NCBI RefSeq assembly: GCF_000661955.1
Contig: NZ_CP007597.1
Location: forward strand, 3,026,755-3,090,754
Length of the DNA: 64,000 nt
Direction: 5' to 3'
Source: Stenotrophomonas rhizophila
Lineage (GTDB): Bacteria > Pseudomonadota > Gammaproteobacteria > Xanthomonadales > Xanthomonadaceae
Shown here: piece by piece, positions 26,604 to 35,515 of the stretch
Position numbering within the stretch: the first letter of the stretch is position 1
Layout of the letters: each line of letters begins with the position of its first letter
Made by a program: the position numbers and the translations under genes
Notes under the pieces: generated by a model
Database searches by the model: none
Seen by the model: the letters and a program-made list of their open reading frames with translations, nothing else
What the model was told of the DNA's origin: nothing

Positions 26604-29072
26604 TCAGTACTTCTGCTTCTTGCGCTTGGCCGGCTGGCCGCGCGGCGGCAGTTCGGCCACCTCGTCGCCCTGCTCTTCGACCAGGCGGAAGTCGATCTTG
26701 CGCTCTTCCATGCTGGCCTTGAGCACCAGAATCCGCACGCGGTCGCCCAGGCGGTAGGCCTTGCCACGGCGTTCGCCGCTGAGCGTCTTGCGGGTGGCGT
26801 CAAACTGGTAATAGTCGTGCGGCAGCTGGGTCACGTGCACCAGGCCGTTGACCTTGGATTCGTCCAGTTCCACGAACAGGCCGAAGCTGGTCACGCCGCT
26901 GATCACGCCCTCGAACTGGCCGCCCACGTGCTTTTCCATCCACGCGGCGCGGTAGCGTTCGTCCACTTCGCGCTCGGCCTCGTCGGCCCGGCGCTCGCGT
27001 TCGGAGCACTGCAGCGCCAGCGCGGCCATCTCACGCGGCGAGTAGGTGTACTTCTCTGCCGGTGCGCCGCTGAGCGCATGCTTGATCGCACGGTGCACCA
27101 GCAGATCGGGATAGCGGCGGATCGGCGAGGTGAAATGCGCGTACGCATCCAGCGACAGACCGAAGTGACCCTGGTTGTCCGGCGAATACACCGCCAGGCT
27201 CTGGCTGCGCAGCAGCACCGATTCCAGCAGGGCCGCGTCGGGGCGCTCGCGCACCTTCTTGAGCAGCTTGGTGTAATCGCCCGGCTGCACCTTCGACCAC
27301 GGCGGCAGGCTCAGCTTGAATTCCTTCAGGAACTCCAGCAGGTCGTCGTACTTGGCTTCCGGCGGCTTGGCGTGGTCGCGGAACGGCGCCGGCACCTGCT
27401 TGTGCAGCAGGTAGCGCGCGGCCTGCACGTTGGCGGCGATCATGCATTCTTCGATCAGCTTGTGCGCGTCGTTGCGCACCAGCATGCCGGCCTGGGTCAC
27501 TTCGCCGGTGTTGTCCAGCACGAAGCGCACTTCTGACGATTCAAACTCGATCGCGCCGCGCTTGGTACGGGCCTTGGCCAGCACCTTGTACAGCTGGTGC
27601 AGGCGCTCGACCTGCGGCAGCACCGCAGCGATCTCCTTGCGCACCGCCGGGTCGTTTTCACCGACCGCCTGCCAGACCTGGTTGTAGGTCAGGCGGGCAT
27701 GCGAATTCATCACCGCTTCGTAGAAGCGCGAATGGATCACCTCACCGTCGCGGTTCACCTGCATGTCGCAGACGAAGCACATGCGGTCGACCTTGGGCAT
27801 CAGCGAGCAGATACCGTTGGACAGGGTCTCGGGCAGCATCGGCACCACGAAACCCGGGAAATACACCGAGGTGGCGCGCTTCTGCGCTTCGTCATCCAGC
27901 GGCGTGCCAGGGCGGACGTAGTTGGACACGTCGGCGATGGCCACCACCAGGCGGAAGCCTTCGGCATTCGGTTCGCAGAACACCGCGTCATCGAAGTCCT
28001 TGGCGTCCTCACCGTCGATGGTCACCAGCGGCGTGCTGCGCAGGTCCACGCGGTTGCCCAGCATGGCCGGCTCGACCACCAGCGGTACTGAAGCGGCCTC
28101 GTTGAGCACCTCCTGCGGGAACTCGAACGGCAGTTCATGGCCGTGGATGGCGGTTTCCACGATCAGCGAGGCGGTCAGCTTGTCGCCGAGCACCGCGATG
28201 ATGCGGCCGATCGGCGGGCGGCGGGTATCCGGGGCCTGGGTCAGCTCGCAGACCACCAGCTGGCCGTCGCGGGCCTCGCCGGTCTGGTCCGGCGGGATCT
28301 GGACGTTGCGCTGCACGCGCTTGTCGTCGGGCACCACGTAATTGATGCCGAACTCGACGCTGAAGCGGCCGATCAGGCGGGTCATGCCGCGCTCGAGCAC
28401 GCGGGCGATGCTGCCCTCGCGGCGGCCGCGGCGATCGATACCGGTCACGTTGGCCAGCACGCGGTCGCCGTGCATGACCTTGCGCATTTCATACGGCGGC
28501 AGGAACAGGTCGTCCCCGCCCTCCACCGGACGCAGGAAGCCGAAGCCTTCCGGGTTGGCGATGACCACGCCGGTGATCAGGTTGGTGGCCTGCACCGGGG
28601 CGAAACCGCCGCGGCGGTTCTGCACCAGCTGGCCATCGCGCACCATCGCGCCCAGGCGCTTGCCCAGCGCGTCGGCGCGGTCAGGTTCGGTCAGGCCCAG
28701 GTGGATGCCGATTTCCTCGGCGGTCTGCGGGCCATCACAGCGGTCAAGCAGCTGCAGGATGGCTTCGCGGCTGGCGATCGGCTGCGCATAGCGCTCTGCC
28801 TCACGCTCGGCATGGGGATCGATCACATTCATGTCGGTAGCAGTGGGATGCGGGCGGCGACGGGTCGGGATCGGCGCGCCGGCATCCGGCTTGGGGCCGG
28901 ACCGCTTGCCACCGCGCGACGGCGCTGGGGTGTTCATTGATTCGGGCATCCACGGTGGCAGCTTGCCGGCCTTCTTGGCGGCAGCGCGGGGCTTGCCCGA
29001 CGGACCGGCAGCCTGCTTGGGCGCCGGGGACTTGGGGGCTTTCGCGCCCTGGGTCGGTTTCTTTGGTTTCAT
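26604..29072 (-). CDS. rnr: ribonuclease R
   Basis: An 822-residue RNase II/R-family 3'-5' exoribonuclease: helix-turn-helix-like N-terminus, cold-shock domains, RNB catalytic domain with TIDGEDAKDFDDAV (metal-binding aspartates), and an S1 domain near the C-terminus (FEGVISGVTSFGLFVEL). It degrades structured RNA and mRNA decay fragments. An additional N-terminal stretch of about 85 residues is rich in Lys, Pro and Ala. ATG at 29072 has GGAGG just upstream; the longer frame runs into the tRNA gene and is rejected. Confidence 0.95.
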   Translation of the reverse strand: MKPKKPTQGAKAPKSPAPKQAAGPSGKPRAAAKKAGKLPPWMPESMNTPAPSRGGKRSGPKPDAGAPIPTRRRPHPTATDMNVIDPHAEREAERYAQPIASREAILQLLDRCDGPQTAEEIGIHLGLTEPDRADALGKRLGAMVRDGQLVQNRRGGFAPVQATNLITGVVIANPEGFGFLRPVEGGDDLFLPPYEMRKVMHGDRVLANVTGIDRRGRREGSIARVLERGMTRLIGRFSVEFGINYVVPDDKRVQRNVQIPPDQTGEARDGQLVVCELTQAPDTRRPPIGRIIAVLGDKLTASLIVETAIHGHELPFEFPQEVLNEAASVPLVVEPAMLGNRVDLRSTPLVTIDGEDAKDFDDAVFCEPNAEGFRLVVAIADVSNYVRPGTPLDDEAQKRATSVYFPGFVVPMLPETLSNGICSLMPKVDRMCFVCDMQVNRDGEVIHSRFYEAVMNSHARLTYNQVWQAVGENDPAVRKEIAAVLPQVERLHQLYKVLAKARTKRGAIEFESSEVRFVLDNTGEVTQAGMLVRNDAHKLIEECMIAANVQAARYLLHKQVPAPFRDHAKPPEAKYDDLLEFLKEFKLSLPPWSKVQPGDYTKLLKKVRERPDAALLESVLLRSQSLAVYSPDNQGHFGLSLDAYAHFTSPIRRYPDLLVHRAIKHALSGAPAEKYTYSPREMAALALQCSERERRADEAEREVDERYRAAWMEKHVGGQFEGVISGVTSFGLFVELDESKVNGLVHVTQLPHDYYQFDATRKTLSGERRGKAYRLGDRVRILVLKASMEERKIDFRLVEEQGDEVAELPPRGQPAKRKKQKY

Positions 29073-29157
29073 TGGCCTCCATGGTAACCGCTGACAGTGT
29101 GCAGAACCGGTCATGGGCGCGGCATATGCAGGTTTGTGAAGAAATTTAACAAAACCG

Positions 29158-29186
29158 TTGACAAGCCCCGGCGGCATCTTCACAAT
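29158..29186 (+). promoter_or_regulatory. promoter of tRNA-Leu copy 1
   Basis: -35 TTGACA (29158-29163), 17-base spacer, -10 CACAAT (29181-29186), 14 bases before the tRNA. Confidence 0.7.
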
Positions 29187-29200
29187 TCGCCTCCTGAGTC

Positions 29201-29287
29201 GCCCAGGTGGCGGAATTGGTAGACGCACTAGCTTCAGGTGCTAGCGGGGGCAACTTCGTGGAGGTTCGAGTCCTCTCCTGGGCACCA
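29201..29287 (+). tRNA. tRNA-Leu(CAG), copy 1
   Basis: A class II tRNA of 87 nt with encoded CCA. The acceptor GCCCAGG pairs with CCTGGGC. The anticodon loop TTCAGGT gives CAG, which reads CUG. The variable arm and GTTCGAGTC T-loop are intact. Its divergent neighbour is rnr. Confidence 0.97.
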
Positions 29288-29304
29288 TGACTCAGACAAT
29301 GATC

Positions 29305-29328
29305 AAACCCGCGCAAGCGGGTTTTTTC
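29305..29328 (+). terminator. terminator of tRNA-Leu copy 1
   Basis: The stem AAACCCGC/GCGGGTTT with GCAA loop is followed by TTTT. On the opposite strand it also sits downstream of the GST gene. Confidence 0.9.
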
Positions 29329-29362
29329 GTTTCCGGGGTTTGCTCGTCACAGACGGGGCGTG

Positions 29363-30049
29363 TCAGGCATCCGGATCGTAGTAGCGGCGCGCCAGCCCCG
29401 CCCGCCCGGGAAAGTGCTTGAACCACGGCCGGGCCGCGTCGATCACTGCGGCCACCGCCGTGTGCGCCATCAGCCGCTCCACATAGGCAGACAGTGCCGC
29501 GTGCGCATCCGGCACCGGCACGTAGGCCACCGCATAGAACAGCGCCGGTGCCGCAGCGCAATCGGCCAGGGTGAACGCCTCGCCCGCCAACCAGCGTCGC
29601 CCGTCCACCTGCCGGTCCAACAGCGCATAGCTGTTCAGCAGCGTCGCGCGGGCGGCGGCGGTCGCCGCGCCACCGGCGTCGCTGGCGGGCTGCAGCAAGG
29701 CGGCGGTGAGCGCCTGCATCGGCGTCATCACATACAGGTCGCAGACCCGGTCCCAGAACCGCACCTCCAGCGCCTGCGCCGGATCCTGCGGAATGAGCCA
29801 CGGCCCGTCGGCGGCATGATGGCGCTGCAGGTGCTCGATGATGATGCTGGTTTCGCCGATGGGCCTGCCCTGCTCGACCAGCAGCGGCATTTTGCCCAGC
29901 GGCCACAGCGCCCGGAACGCCGCGCGCTCGGCCGGGTCGCCGAGGTTCAACAGCCGCGCGTCCAGCGCCACGTCCAGGACGTGGGCGGCGATGAGCACCT
30001 TCTGGCAGCAGGAAGACAGCGGATGGAAGTGCAGGATCGGGGTTTCCAT
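29363..30049 (-). CDS. glutathione S-transferase family protein
   Basis: A 228-residue protein with an N-terminal thioredoxin-like domain (LHFHPLSSCCQKVLIAA, then the GKMPLLV cis-proline loop and ETSIIIEHL) and an all-helical C-terminal domain with the LADCAAAPALF motif. The substrate is unknown. It is inserted between two tRNA-Leu genes that otherwise share flanks. Confidence 0.88.
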   Translation of the reverse strand: METPILHFHPLSSCCQKVLIAAHVLDVALDARLLNLGDPAERAAFRALWPLGKMPLLVEQGRPIGETSIIIEHLQRHHAADGPWLIPQDPAQALEVRFWDRVCDLYVMTPMQALTAALLQPASDAGGAATAAARATLLNSYALLDRQVDGRRWLAGEAFTLADCAAAPALFYAVAYVPVPDAHAALSAYVERLMAHTAVAAVIDAARPWFKHFPGRAGLARRYYDPDA

Positions 30050-30160
30050 GGGAACGCCTTGCTGCCGGGTGGGATGAGTATTTTCAGCGTCCCCCGCCCG
30101 GGTCAAGCCGCGCCGCGCCACCGGCCGATGCACTCTGTGCGGATATGCCGGCAGGATGCA

Positions 30161-30189
30161 TTGACAGCCCTGTCATGCTTCCGCATAAT
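30161..30189 (+). promoter_or_regulatory. promoter of tRNA-Leu copy 2
   Basis: -35 TTGACA (30161-30166), 17-base spacer, -10 CATAAT (30184-30189). Confidence 0.75.
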
Positions 30190-30203
30190 TCGCCTCCTGA
30201 GTC

Positions 30204-30290
30204 GCCCAGGTGGCGGAATTGGTAGACGCACTAGCTTCAGGTGCTAGCGGGGGCAACTTCGTGGAGGTTCGAGTCCTCTCCTGGGCACCA
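30204..30290 (+). tRNA. tRNA-Leu(CAG), copy 2
   Basis: Identical in sequence to copy 1 over all 87 nt, with the same CAG anticodon, and preceded by the same CGCCTCCTGAGTC leader. Confidence 0.97.
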
Positions 30291-30307
30291 CGACTCGGTA
30301 AATGATC

Positions 30308-30330
30308 AAACCCGCGCAAGCGGGTTTTTT
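30308..30330 (+). terminator. terminator of tRNA-Leu copy 2
   Basis: Same AAACCCGC-GCAA-GCGGGTTT stem and T-tract as copy 1. Confidence 0.9.
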
Positions 30331-30434
30331 CGTTTCTGCGGTGCGATGTTCTGCGTGTCGCATGCACGCTGCGTCCGACATGCAGGGCGATGATCCAGCA
30401 GTGCGCGACGAGCGAAATTTTCCGCGACATGCTG

Positions 30435-30463
30435 TTGACACATTCGTGGTTCTCCCGCAGAAT
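30435..30463 (+). promoter_or_regulatory. promoter of tRNA-Leu copy 3
   Basis: -35 TTGACA (30435-30440), 17-base spacer, -10 CAGAAT (30458-30463). The three copies keep both hexamers and spacing while the rest of the region diverges. Confidence 0.7.
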
Positions 30464-30477
30464 TCTCCTCCTGAGTC

Positions 30478-30564
30478 GCCCAGGTGGCGGAATTGGTAGA
30501 CGCACTAGCTTCAGGTGCTAGCGGGGGCAACTTCGTGGAGGTTCGAGTCCTCTCCTGGGCACCA
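30478..30564 (+). tRNA. tRNA-Leu(CAG), copy 3
   Basis: Third identical 87-nt copy with encoded CCA and CAG anticodon. Confidence 0.97.
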
Positions 30565-30581
30565 TGACTCAGACAATGATC

Positions 30582-30606
30582 AAACCCGCGCAAGCGGGTT
30601 TTTTCA
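30582..30606 (+). terminator. terminator of tRNA-Leu copy 3
   Basis: Same hairpin as copies 1 and 2, followed by TTTTTT. Confidence 0.9.
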
Positions 30607-30635
30607 TGTCTGGGGTTTTTTTGGGGGGGGTTCTT

Positions 30636-30810
30636 TTTTTTTAGAAGCGAAAGCCAGAGCCAGAGCTGGAGCCAGAGCGTTGGTTCTGCGCCTGCGACGG
30701 GTTGGGCGGGGGCGTGTGGGTTCGCGGGACACGCCGTGAATCCATCCCTGGAGGCTCGTGAGCGCCATCCATGGCGCCCAACGGTCCCGCGAACCCACAC
30801 ACCCCCGCCC
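30636..30810 (+). repeat. large composite palindromic element, copy E
   Basis: A T-tract and AGAAGCGAAAGCC border, GAGCCA/GAGCTG hexamers, then a palindrome with 27-base arms (30704-30730 and 30784-30810) that differ at one position. Reading inward: ACACGCCGTGAATCCATCCC and the hairpin GCGCCATCCATGGCGC. AGACAGT follows the right arm as in copies A and C. Confidence 0.8.
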
Positions 30811-30854
30811 CAGACAGTGGGCCGGTGCCCATGGAACAACAACGCAACGCCGCG

Positions 30855-30877
30855 GTAGAGCCGACCGTTGGTCGGCT
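30855..30877 (+). repeat. SMAG palindrome
   Basis: A single GTAG-ended copy with the GCCGACC/GGTCGGC stem. Confidence 0.9.
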
Positions 30878-30907
30878 GCTCTGCCTCTCGGCTTCACAGC
30901 CTCTCGG

Positions 30908-30968
30908 CTGTTGAGCTGTTGAGCTGTTGAGCTGTTGAGCTGTTGGGCTGTTGGGTTGTTGGGCTGTG
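30908..30968 (+). repeat. 8-bp tandem repeat (GTTGAGCT)
   Basis: About five perfect units of GTTGAGCT are followed by GTTGGGCT/GTTGGGTT variants, between copies E and F of the large palindrome. Such tracts can slip in length. Confidence 0.85.
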
Positions 30969-31002
30969 GGCTCTTCGCCACGCACCGACTCACTTTCAAG
31001 GG

Positions 31003-31103
31003 CGGGTACGGGTGGGTTGGCGGGACCGTAGAGCGCCATGGATGGCGCGAACGAGCCTACAGGGACGTACTTGCGGCGTGTCCCGACAATCCACCCGTAC
31101 CCG
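31003..31103 (+). repeat. large palindromic element, copy F
   Basis: The 24-base arms (31003-31026 and 31080-31103) have two mismatches. The inner hairpin is GCGCCATGGATGGCGC, and the strand motif GGGACGTACTTGCGGCGT is the A/C subtype in reverse. GCTGTTGCTCT repeats follow at about 31130-31160. Confidence 0.75.
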
Positions 31104-31185
31104 ACCAAGCCAAGAGACATACAGACGATGCGCTGTTGCTCTGCTGTTGCTCTGCTCTGCACGTGCTCTTCCCAGCCAACATGAA

Positions 31186-31215
31186 AAAAAACCCCGCCTT
31201 TCGACGGGGTTTTTT
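31186..31215 (-). terminator. terminator of the emr operon
   Basis: The stem AAAACCCCG/CGGGGTTTT is flanked by A-tracts and T-tracts, so it works on both strands. It lies about 20 bases after the emrB stop. Confidence 0.85.
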
Positions 31216-31235
31216 CGTTTCAGATCAGACGCGGA

Positions 31236-32822
31236 TCAATGCCCGCCGGCCGATGCTGCACCCGCCCCTGCACCGAACGGCGGCTTGGCCAGCCACAGGA
31301 AGGCGATGATCGCCAGGAAGATCCAGCCCAGCAGGAAGAAGATGTCGTTGAAGCCCATCTGCGATGCCTGGTGGTTGATCATGTTGTTCAGCGCTGCCGC
31401 CCCGTGTTGCAGGTTGCCCTGCCCCATCGCCGCTACCTGATCCTGCATGCCCGGCTGATATGCCGAAATGTGCTCGGTCAGATCCGCGTGGTGCACCTGC
31501 GTCCGGCGTGCCCACAGCCACGTCGTCAACGATGCCGCGAAACTGCCGCCCAGCGTACGCAGGAACGTTGCCAGCCCCGACCCCGCCGCGATCTCGCGGC
31601 CGTCCAGGTCCGACAGCAGAATCTGCAGCACCGGCATGAAGAACAGTGCCACGCCAATGCCCATGATCAACTGCACGCCTGCCACGTGGGCATAGTCCAC
31701 CTGCAGGTTGAAGTCCGAACGCATGAAACTGGTGAAGGACAGGAACACGAACGCGAACGACGCGATCATGCGCATGTCGAACCGCGAGGCGTACTTGCCC
31801 ACGAACGGCGTCATGATCACCGGCAGAATGCCGATCGGCGCCGTCGCCAGGCCCGCCCAGATCGCCGTGTAGCCCATGTCGCGCTGCAACCACTGTGGAA
31901 TCAGCAGCGACACACTGAAGAACGCCGCATACGCCACCACCATCGCCAGCGTGCCGGCGCGGAAATTGCGGTGCCGGAACAGCTTCAGGTCGACGATCGG
32001 GTCCTTGTCGGTCAGCTCCCAGATCAGGAACACCGCCAGCGCCACCACCGCCACGCAGGCCAGCACCACGATCTTGGTCGAGGCGAACCAGTCCTCGTCG
32101 TTGCCCAGGTCGAGCACCAGCTGCAGCGCGCCCACGCCGATCACCAGGGTGATCAGGCCGACGTAATCCATCTTCGGCTTTTCGGTCTGCTCCGGCCGGC
32201 CCTTCAACTGGCTGCCTACCACCATCGCCGCAAAGATGCCCAACGGCACGTTGATCAGGAAGATCCATTCCCAACTGTAGTTGTCGGTGATCCAGCCGCC
32301 CAGGATCGGGCCGCAGATCGGCGCCACCACCGTGATCATCGCCAGCAGCGCCAGCGCCTGCCCGCGTTTCTCGCGTGGGTAGATCGAGACCAGCAACGAC
32401 TGCGTGATCGGGTACATCGGACCGGCCACGAAGCCCTGCAGCGCGCGCGACAGCACCAGCATGCCCATGCTCTGGGCCAGGCCACACAGCAGCGAGGTGA
32501 TCACGAACGCCAGCGTCGCCCAGACGAACAGCTTGCGTTCGCCGAAGCGGCGGCTGAGCCAACCGGTCAGGGGCAGCGCGATCGCGGTGCTCACCGCGAA
32601 CGAGGTGATCACCCAGGTGGCCTGCTGCGAACTGGCACCGAGGTTACCGGCGATGGTGGGCAGCGACACATTGGCAATAGTGGTGTCGAGCACCTGCATG
32701 AACGAGGCCATCGCCAGGCCCACGGTGCACAGGGCCACGCTCGGTGGCAGGAAGCCGGCGGCCGCACTGGGCGCCGCCGGTGCGCCCGGATTGCCGGGCG
32801 CGGCTGGAGCTTGGGCGGACAT
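31236..32822 (-). CDS. emrB: MFS efflux pump EmrB (DHA2 family, 14 TM)
   Basis: A 528-residue inner-membrane proton-driven exporter of the EmrB/QacA type: motif WVITSFAVSTAIALPLTGWLS and the motif A-like GERKLF loop, 14 predicted helices, and an Ala/Pro-rich N-terminus. GAGG lies five bases before ATG 32822. With EmrA and EmrC it forms a tripartite pump for hydrophobic toxins such as uncouplers and some antibiotics, as known for S. maltophilia EmrCAB. Confidence 0.93.
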   Translation of the reverse strand: MSAQAPAAPGNPGAPAAPSAAAGFLPPSVALCTVGLAMASFMQVLDTTIANVSLPTIAGNLGASSQQATWVITSFAVSTAIALPLTGWLSRRFGERKLFVWATLAFVITSLLCGLAQSMGMLVLSRALQGFVAGPMYPITQSLLVSIYPREKRGQALALLAMITVVAPICGPILGGWITDNYSWEWIFLINVPLGIFAAMVVGSQLKGRPEQTEKPKMDYVGLITLVIGVGALQLVLDLGNDEDWFASTKIVVLACVAVVALAVFLIWELTDKDPIVDLKLFRHRNFRAGTLAMVVAYAAFFSVSLLIPQWLQRDMGYTAIWAGLATAPIGILPVIMTPFVGKYASRFDMRMIASFAFVFLSFTSFMRSDFNLQVDYAHVAGVQLIMGIGVALFFMPVLQILLSDLDGREIAAGSGLATFLRTLGGSFAASLTTWLWARRTQVHHADLTEHISAYQPGMQDQVAAMGQGNLQHGAAALNNMINHQASQMGFNDIFFLLGWIFLAIIAFLWLAKPPFGAGAGAASAGGH

Positions 32823-32829
32823 GGTGACC

Positions 32830-34011
32830 TCAGCTCGCCTTGGCCTGCTGCGGCAGGTTGCGCTGGATGATGGCGTGGATCGCATCATCGGCGCTGTGCA
32901 GCTGCTTGGCGTAGACGTCGGTGTCGAACACCTGGCCCTTGGCGGCCTGGGTCGGCAGCACCGTGCCCTTCTGGTCGCGCAGGCTCACTTCGGCCTTGAT
33001 CGACAGACCGATGCGCAACGGGTGTTCGGCCAGCTGCTTGGCGTCGATGGCGATGCGCACCGGCACGCGCTGCACGATCTTGATCCAGTTGCCGCTGGCG
33101 TTCTGCGCCGGCAGCAGCGAGAACGCCGAACCGGTGCCCAGGCCCAGGCTGTCGATGCGGCCCTTGTAGGTCACATCACCACCGTACAGGTCCGAGCGCA
33201 GCTCCACTTCCTGGCCCAGGCGCATGTGGCGCAGCTGGGTTTCCTTGAAGTTGGCTTCCACCCACATCTGTTCGGTCGGCACCACGGCCATCAGGGCGTT
33301 GCCCGGCTGCACGCGCTGGCCAACCTGCACCGAACGACGGGCAACATAGCCGGCCACCGGCGCGACGATACCGGCGCGGGCATTGTTGAGGTACGCCTGG
33401 CGCAGCTGCGCGGCGGCGGCCTGCACGTCCGGCTGGGTGGCGATCACGGTGTCATCGACCAACGCGTTGTTGCGCTCGAAGGTCTCGCGCGACCCAGCCA
33501 CGGCCGCTTCGGCGGCAGCCAGCTCGTCACGCGCGTGGGCCAGTTCTTCGTTGGAGATCGCACCGCTGGCGGCCAGGCCCTTGCGGCGGTTGAAGTCGTC
33601 GCGGACGCGCTTCAGGGTCACCTGGCGGGCATTCAAGTCCGCCTGGGCGCCTTCCACGCTGCGGTACAGGCCGCGGGTCTGGCGCACGGTCTTGGCCAGG
33701 TTGGCTTCGGCCTGCTGCAGCGCCACTTCGGTGTCGGCCGGGTCCAGCTGCACCAGCAGCTGGCCACGCTCCACGCGCATGCCGTCATCGGCGTTGATCG
33801 CCACCACGGTACCGCTCACCAACGGGGTGATCTGGACCTGGTTGCCCTGCACGTAGGCGTCGTCGGTGTCTTCGAACCAGCGGCCGAACATGAAGTACCA
33901 CAGCGCCAGCGCCGCCAGCAGCAGCAGCACGATGACCAACAGGCCGCGCAGCAGCTTGCCGCGACGGGACGGAGCTGCCGGGGCGGCAGCGGGAGCGGAT
34001 GTCTGGCTCAT
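32830..34011 (-). CDS. emrA: membrane fusion protein EmrA
   Basis: A 393-residue HlyD-family adaptor: cytoplasmic N-terminus, one TM helix (about 22-42), the DDAYVQGNQVQITPLVSG lipoyl motif, a long coiled coil and beta-barrel. The start at 34011 puts the TM helix at the usual distance; the frame remains open to 34086 but that part reads as the antisense of emrC's end. It lies 7 bases before emrB. Confidence 0.93.
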   Translation of the reverse strand: MSQTSAPAAAPAAPSRRGKLLRGLLVIVLLLLAALALWYFMFGRWFEDTDDAYVQGNQVQITPLVSGTVVAINADDGMRVERGQLLVQLDPADTEVALQQAEANLAKTVRQTRGLYRSVEGAQADLNARQVTLKRVRDDFNRRKGLAASGAISNEELAHARDELAAAEAAVAGSRETFERNNALVDDTVIATQPDVQAAAAQLRQAYLNNARAGIVAPVAGYVARRSVQVGQRVQPGNALMAVVPTEQMWVEANFKETQLRHMRLGQEVELRSDLYGGDVTYKGRIDSLGLGTGSAFSLLPAQNASGNWIKIVQRVPVRIAIDAKQLAEHPLRIGLSIKAEVSLRDQKGTVLPTQAAKGQVFDTDVYAKQLHSADDAIHAIIQRNLPQQAKAS

Positions 34012-34021
34012 GGGATGTGTC

Positions 34022-35515
34022 TCAGGAATGCGTGGAATCAGGGGCGGTGGCGAGCGTGGCGGTGTCGCCGGACGGGGTGAACCCACCGCCCAGCGACTGG
34101 CTCAGCCGCACCGAAACAAGGATCTGCCGGGACTGCAGTTCGGCCAGCCGCTGCTGGGACACCAGCAACTGCTCTTCGACCACCAGAACCTCCAGGTAGC
34201 TGCCGATGCCGGCGCGGTAGCGCTGCTCGGCCAGGTCATGCGCTGCGCGGGCGGTGTCCACCGCCTGCTGCTGCGCGGCGGCCTGGCTGGCCAGCGAGCG
34301 CACCGCGTTGACCTGGTCGGCCACATCGCGCAAAGCGTTCACCACCGACTGGTTGTAGTCGGCCACGGCCAGGTCGTACTGGGCGTCGGTCTTGTCCAGG
34401 TTGGCGCGCAGGCGGCCGCCATCGAAGATCGGCAGGCTCAGCGCCGGGCCGAGGAAGGCGAAGGTGGAGCCGCTCTTGAGCAGCTGGTCCACTTCACTGG
34501 ACACCACCCCGCCCAGCGCGGTCAGGTTGAGGCTGGGATAGAACTGGGCCTTCGCGGCATGGATCTCGCGGTGGGCCGCTTCCACGCGCCAGCGCGCGGC
34601 CACGATGTCCGGGCGGCGGCCCAGCAGCGCGCTCGGCAACACGCCGGGCAGCTGCAGGGCCAGCGGATTGAGCACCTGCGGGCGCTCGATCTGCAGGCCG
34701 CGGTCCGGGCCCTGCCCGACCAGCGCGGCCAGCGCGGTGCGGGCCTCGTCGATCTGCTGCTGGGCGGCCTGTTGCTGCTGCTGCGCGGCCGGAATGCGCG
34801 CTTCGGCCTGGCGGGTCTGCAGGTCGCTGTCGATCCCGGCGCGGCGGCGCTGGGCGGTCAGGTCCAGGGTCTTCTGCGAGCGCGCCAGCTCTTCGCTGGC
34901 CACGTCGTGCAGTTTGTAGGCGTAGCCCAACTGCGCATACGCCTCGGCAATGGCCGCCGACAGGTTCAGGCGTGCGGCCTGCGCGTCCACTTCGGCGGCA
35001 TGGCCACTGTCCACGGCCGCTTCCCAGGCGGCGCGCTTGCCGCCCCACAGGTCGATGCCGTAGCTGAAGCTGAGGTAGGCCTGGCCGCTGCCGGCATAGC
35101 TGCCACCGAGCTCATCGCCGACCATCGATTCGGGCAGGCGCACGCCGGTGTAGCCACCGGAGGCGGACACGCTGGGCAGGCGCTCGGCGTGGGCGGTACC
35201 GATCCGGGCGCGGGCCTGGCGAAGGCGCGCATCGGCCGCGTCCAGGCCGGGGTTGCGCTGCAGGCCTTCGGCGATCAGGGCGTCCAGTTGCGGGTCGCCC
35301 AGTGCGCGCCACCAGTCGGCGGCCGGCCAGCCGGGTTGGCTCAGGCCAGCGGCAGACAGGGTGCGCTGGGTCTGCAGGCTGTCGGCATCCAGCAGCGTGG
35401 CCTGCGGCTGCAGGCCGCGGCTGCTGGCACAGGCGGCCAGCGCCAGCGCAAGCACCGATACCAGCACCGGGCGCAGCGGACGCAGCGAAGAAGTGCGATC
35501 AAGGGAGGAGGTCAT
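34022..35515 (-). CDS. emrC: outer-membrane factor EmrC (NodT family lipoprotein)
   Basis: A 497-residue TolC-like protein with a LAAC lipobox (Cys29) and the duplicated helical hairpin pattern (GIDLWGGKRAAWE, LLGRRPDIVAARW). It starts in an ATGA overlap with emrR. An outer-membrane factor inside the emr operon, upstream of emrA, is typical of S. maltophilia rather than E. coli. Confidence 0.93.
   Translation of the reverse strand: MTSSLDRTSSLRPLRPVLVSVLALALAACASSRGLQPQATLLDADSLQTQRTLSAAGLSQPGWPAADWWRALGDPQLDALIAEGLQRNPGLDAADARLRQARARIGTAHAERLPSVSASGGYTGVRLPESMVGDELGGSYAGSGQAYLSFSYGIDLWGGKRAAWEAAVDSGHAAEVDAQAARLNLSAAIAEAYAQLGYAYKLHDVASEELARSQKTLDLTAQRRRAGIDSDLQTRQAEARIPAAQQQQQAAQQQIDEARTALAALVGQGPDRGLQIERPQVLNPLALQLPGVLPSALLGRRPDIVAARWRVEAAHREIHAAKAQFYPSLNLTALGGVVSSEVDQLLKSGSTFAFLGPALSLPIFDGGRLRANLDKTDAQYDLAVADYNQSVVNALRDVADQVNAVRSLASQAAAQQQAVDTARAAHDLAEQRYRAGIGSYLEVLVVEEQLLVSQQRLAELQSRQILVSVRLSQSLGGGFTPSGDTATLATAPDSTHS

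Noticed and set aside
29073..29228. Longer N-terminus for RNase R
   Set aside because: The frame extends through the tRNA-Leu gene and its promoter; the ATG at 29072 with nearby GGAGG is a better start.
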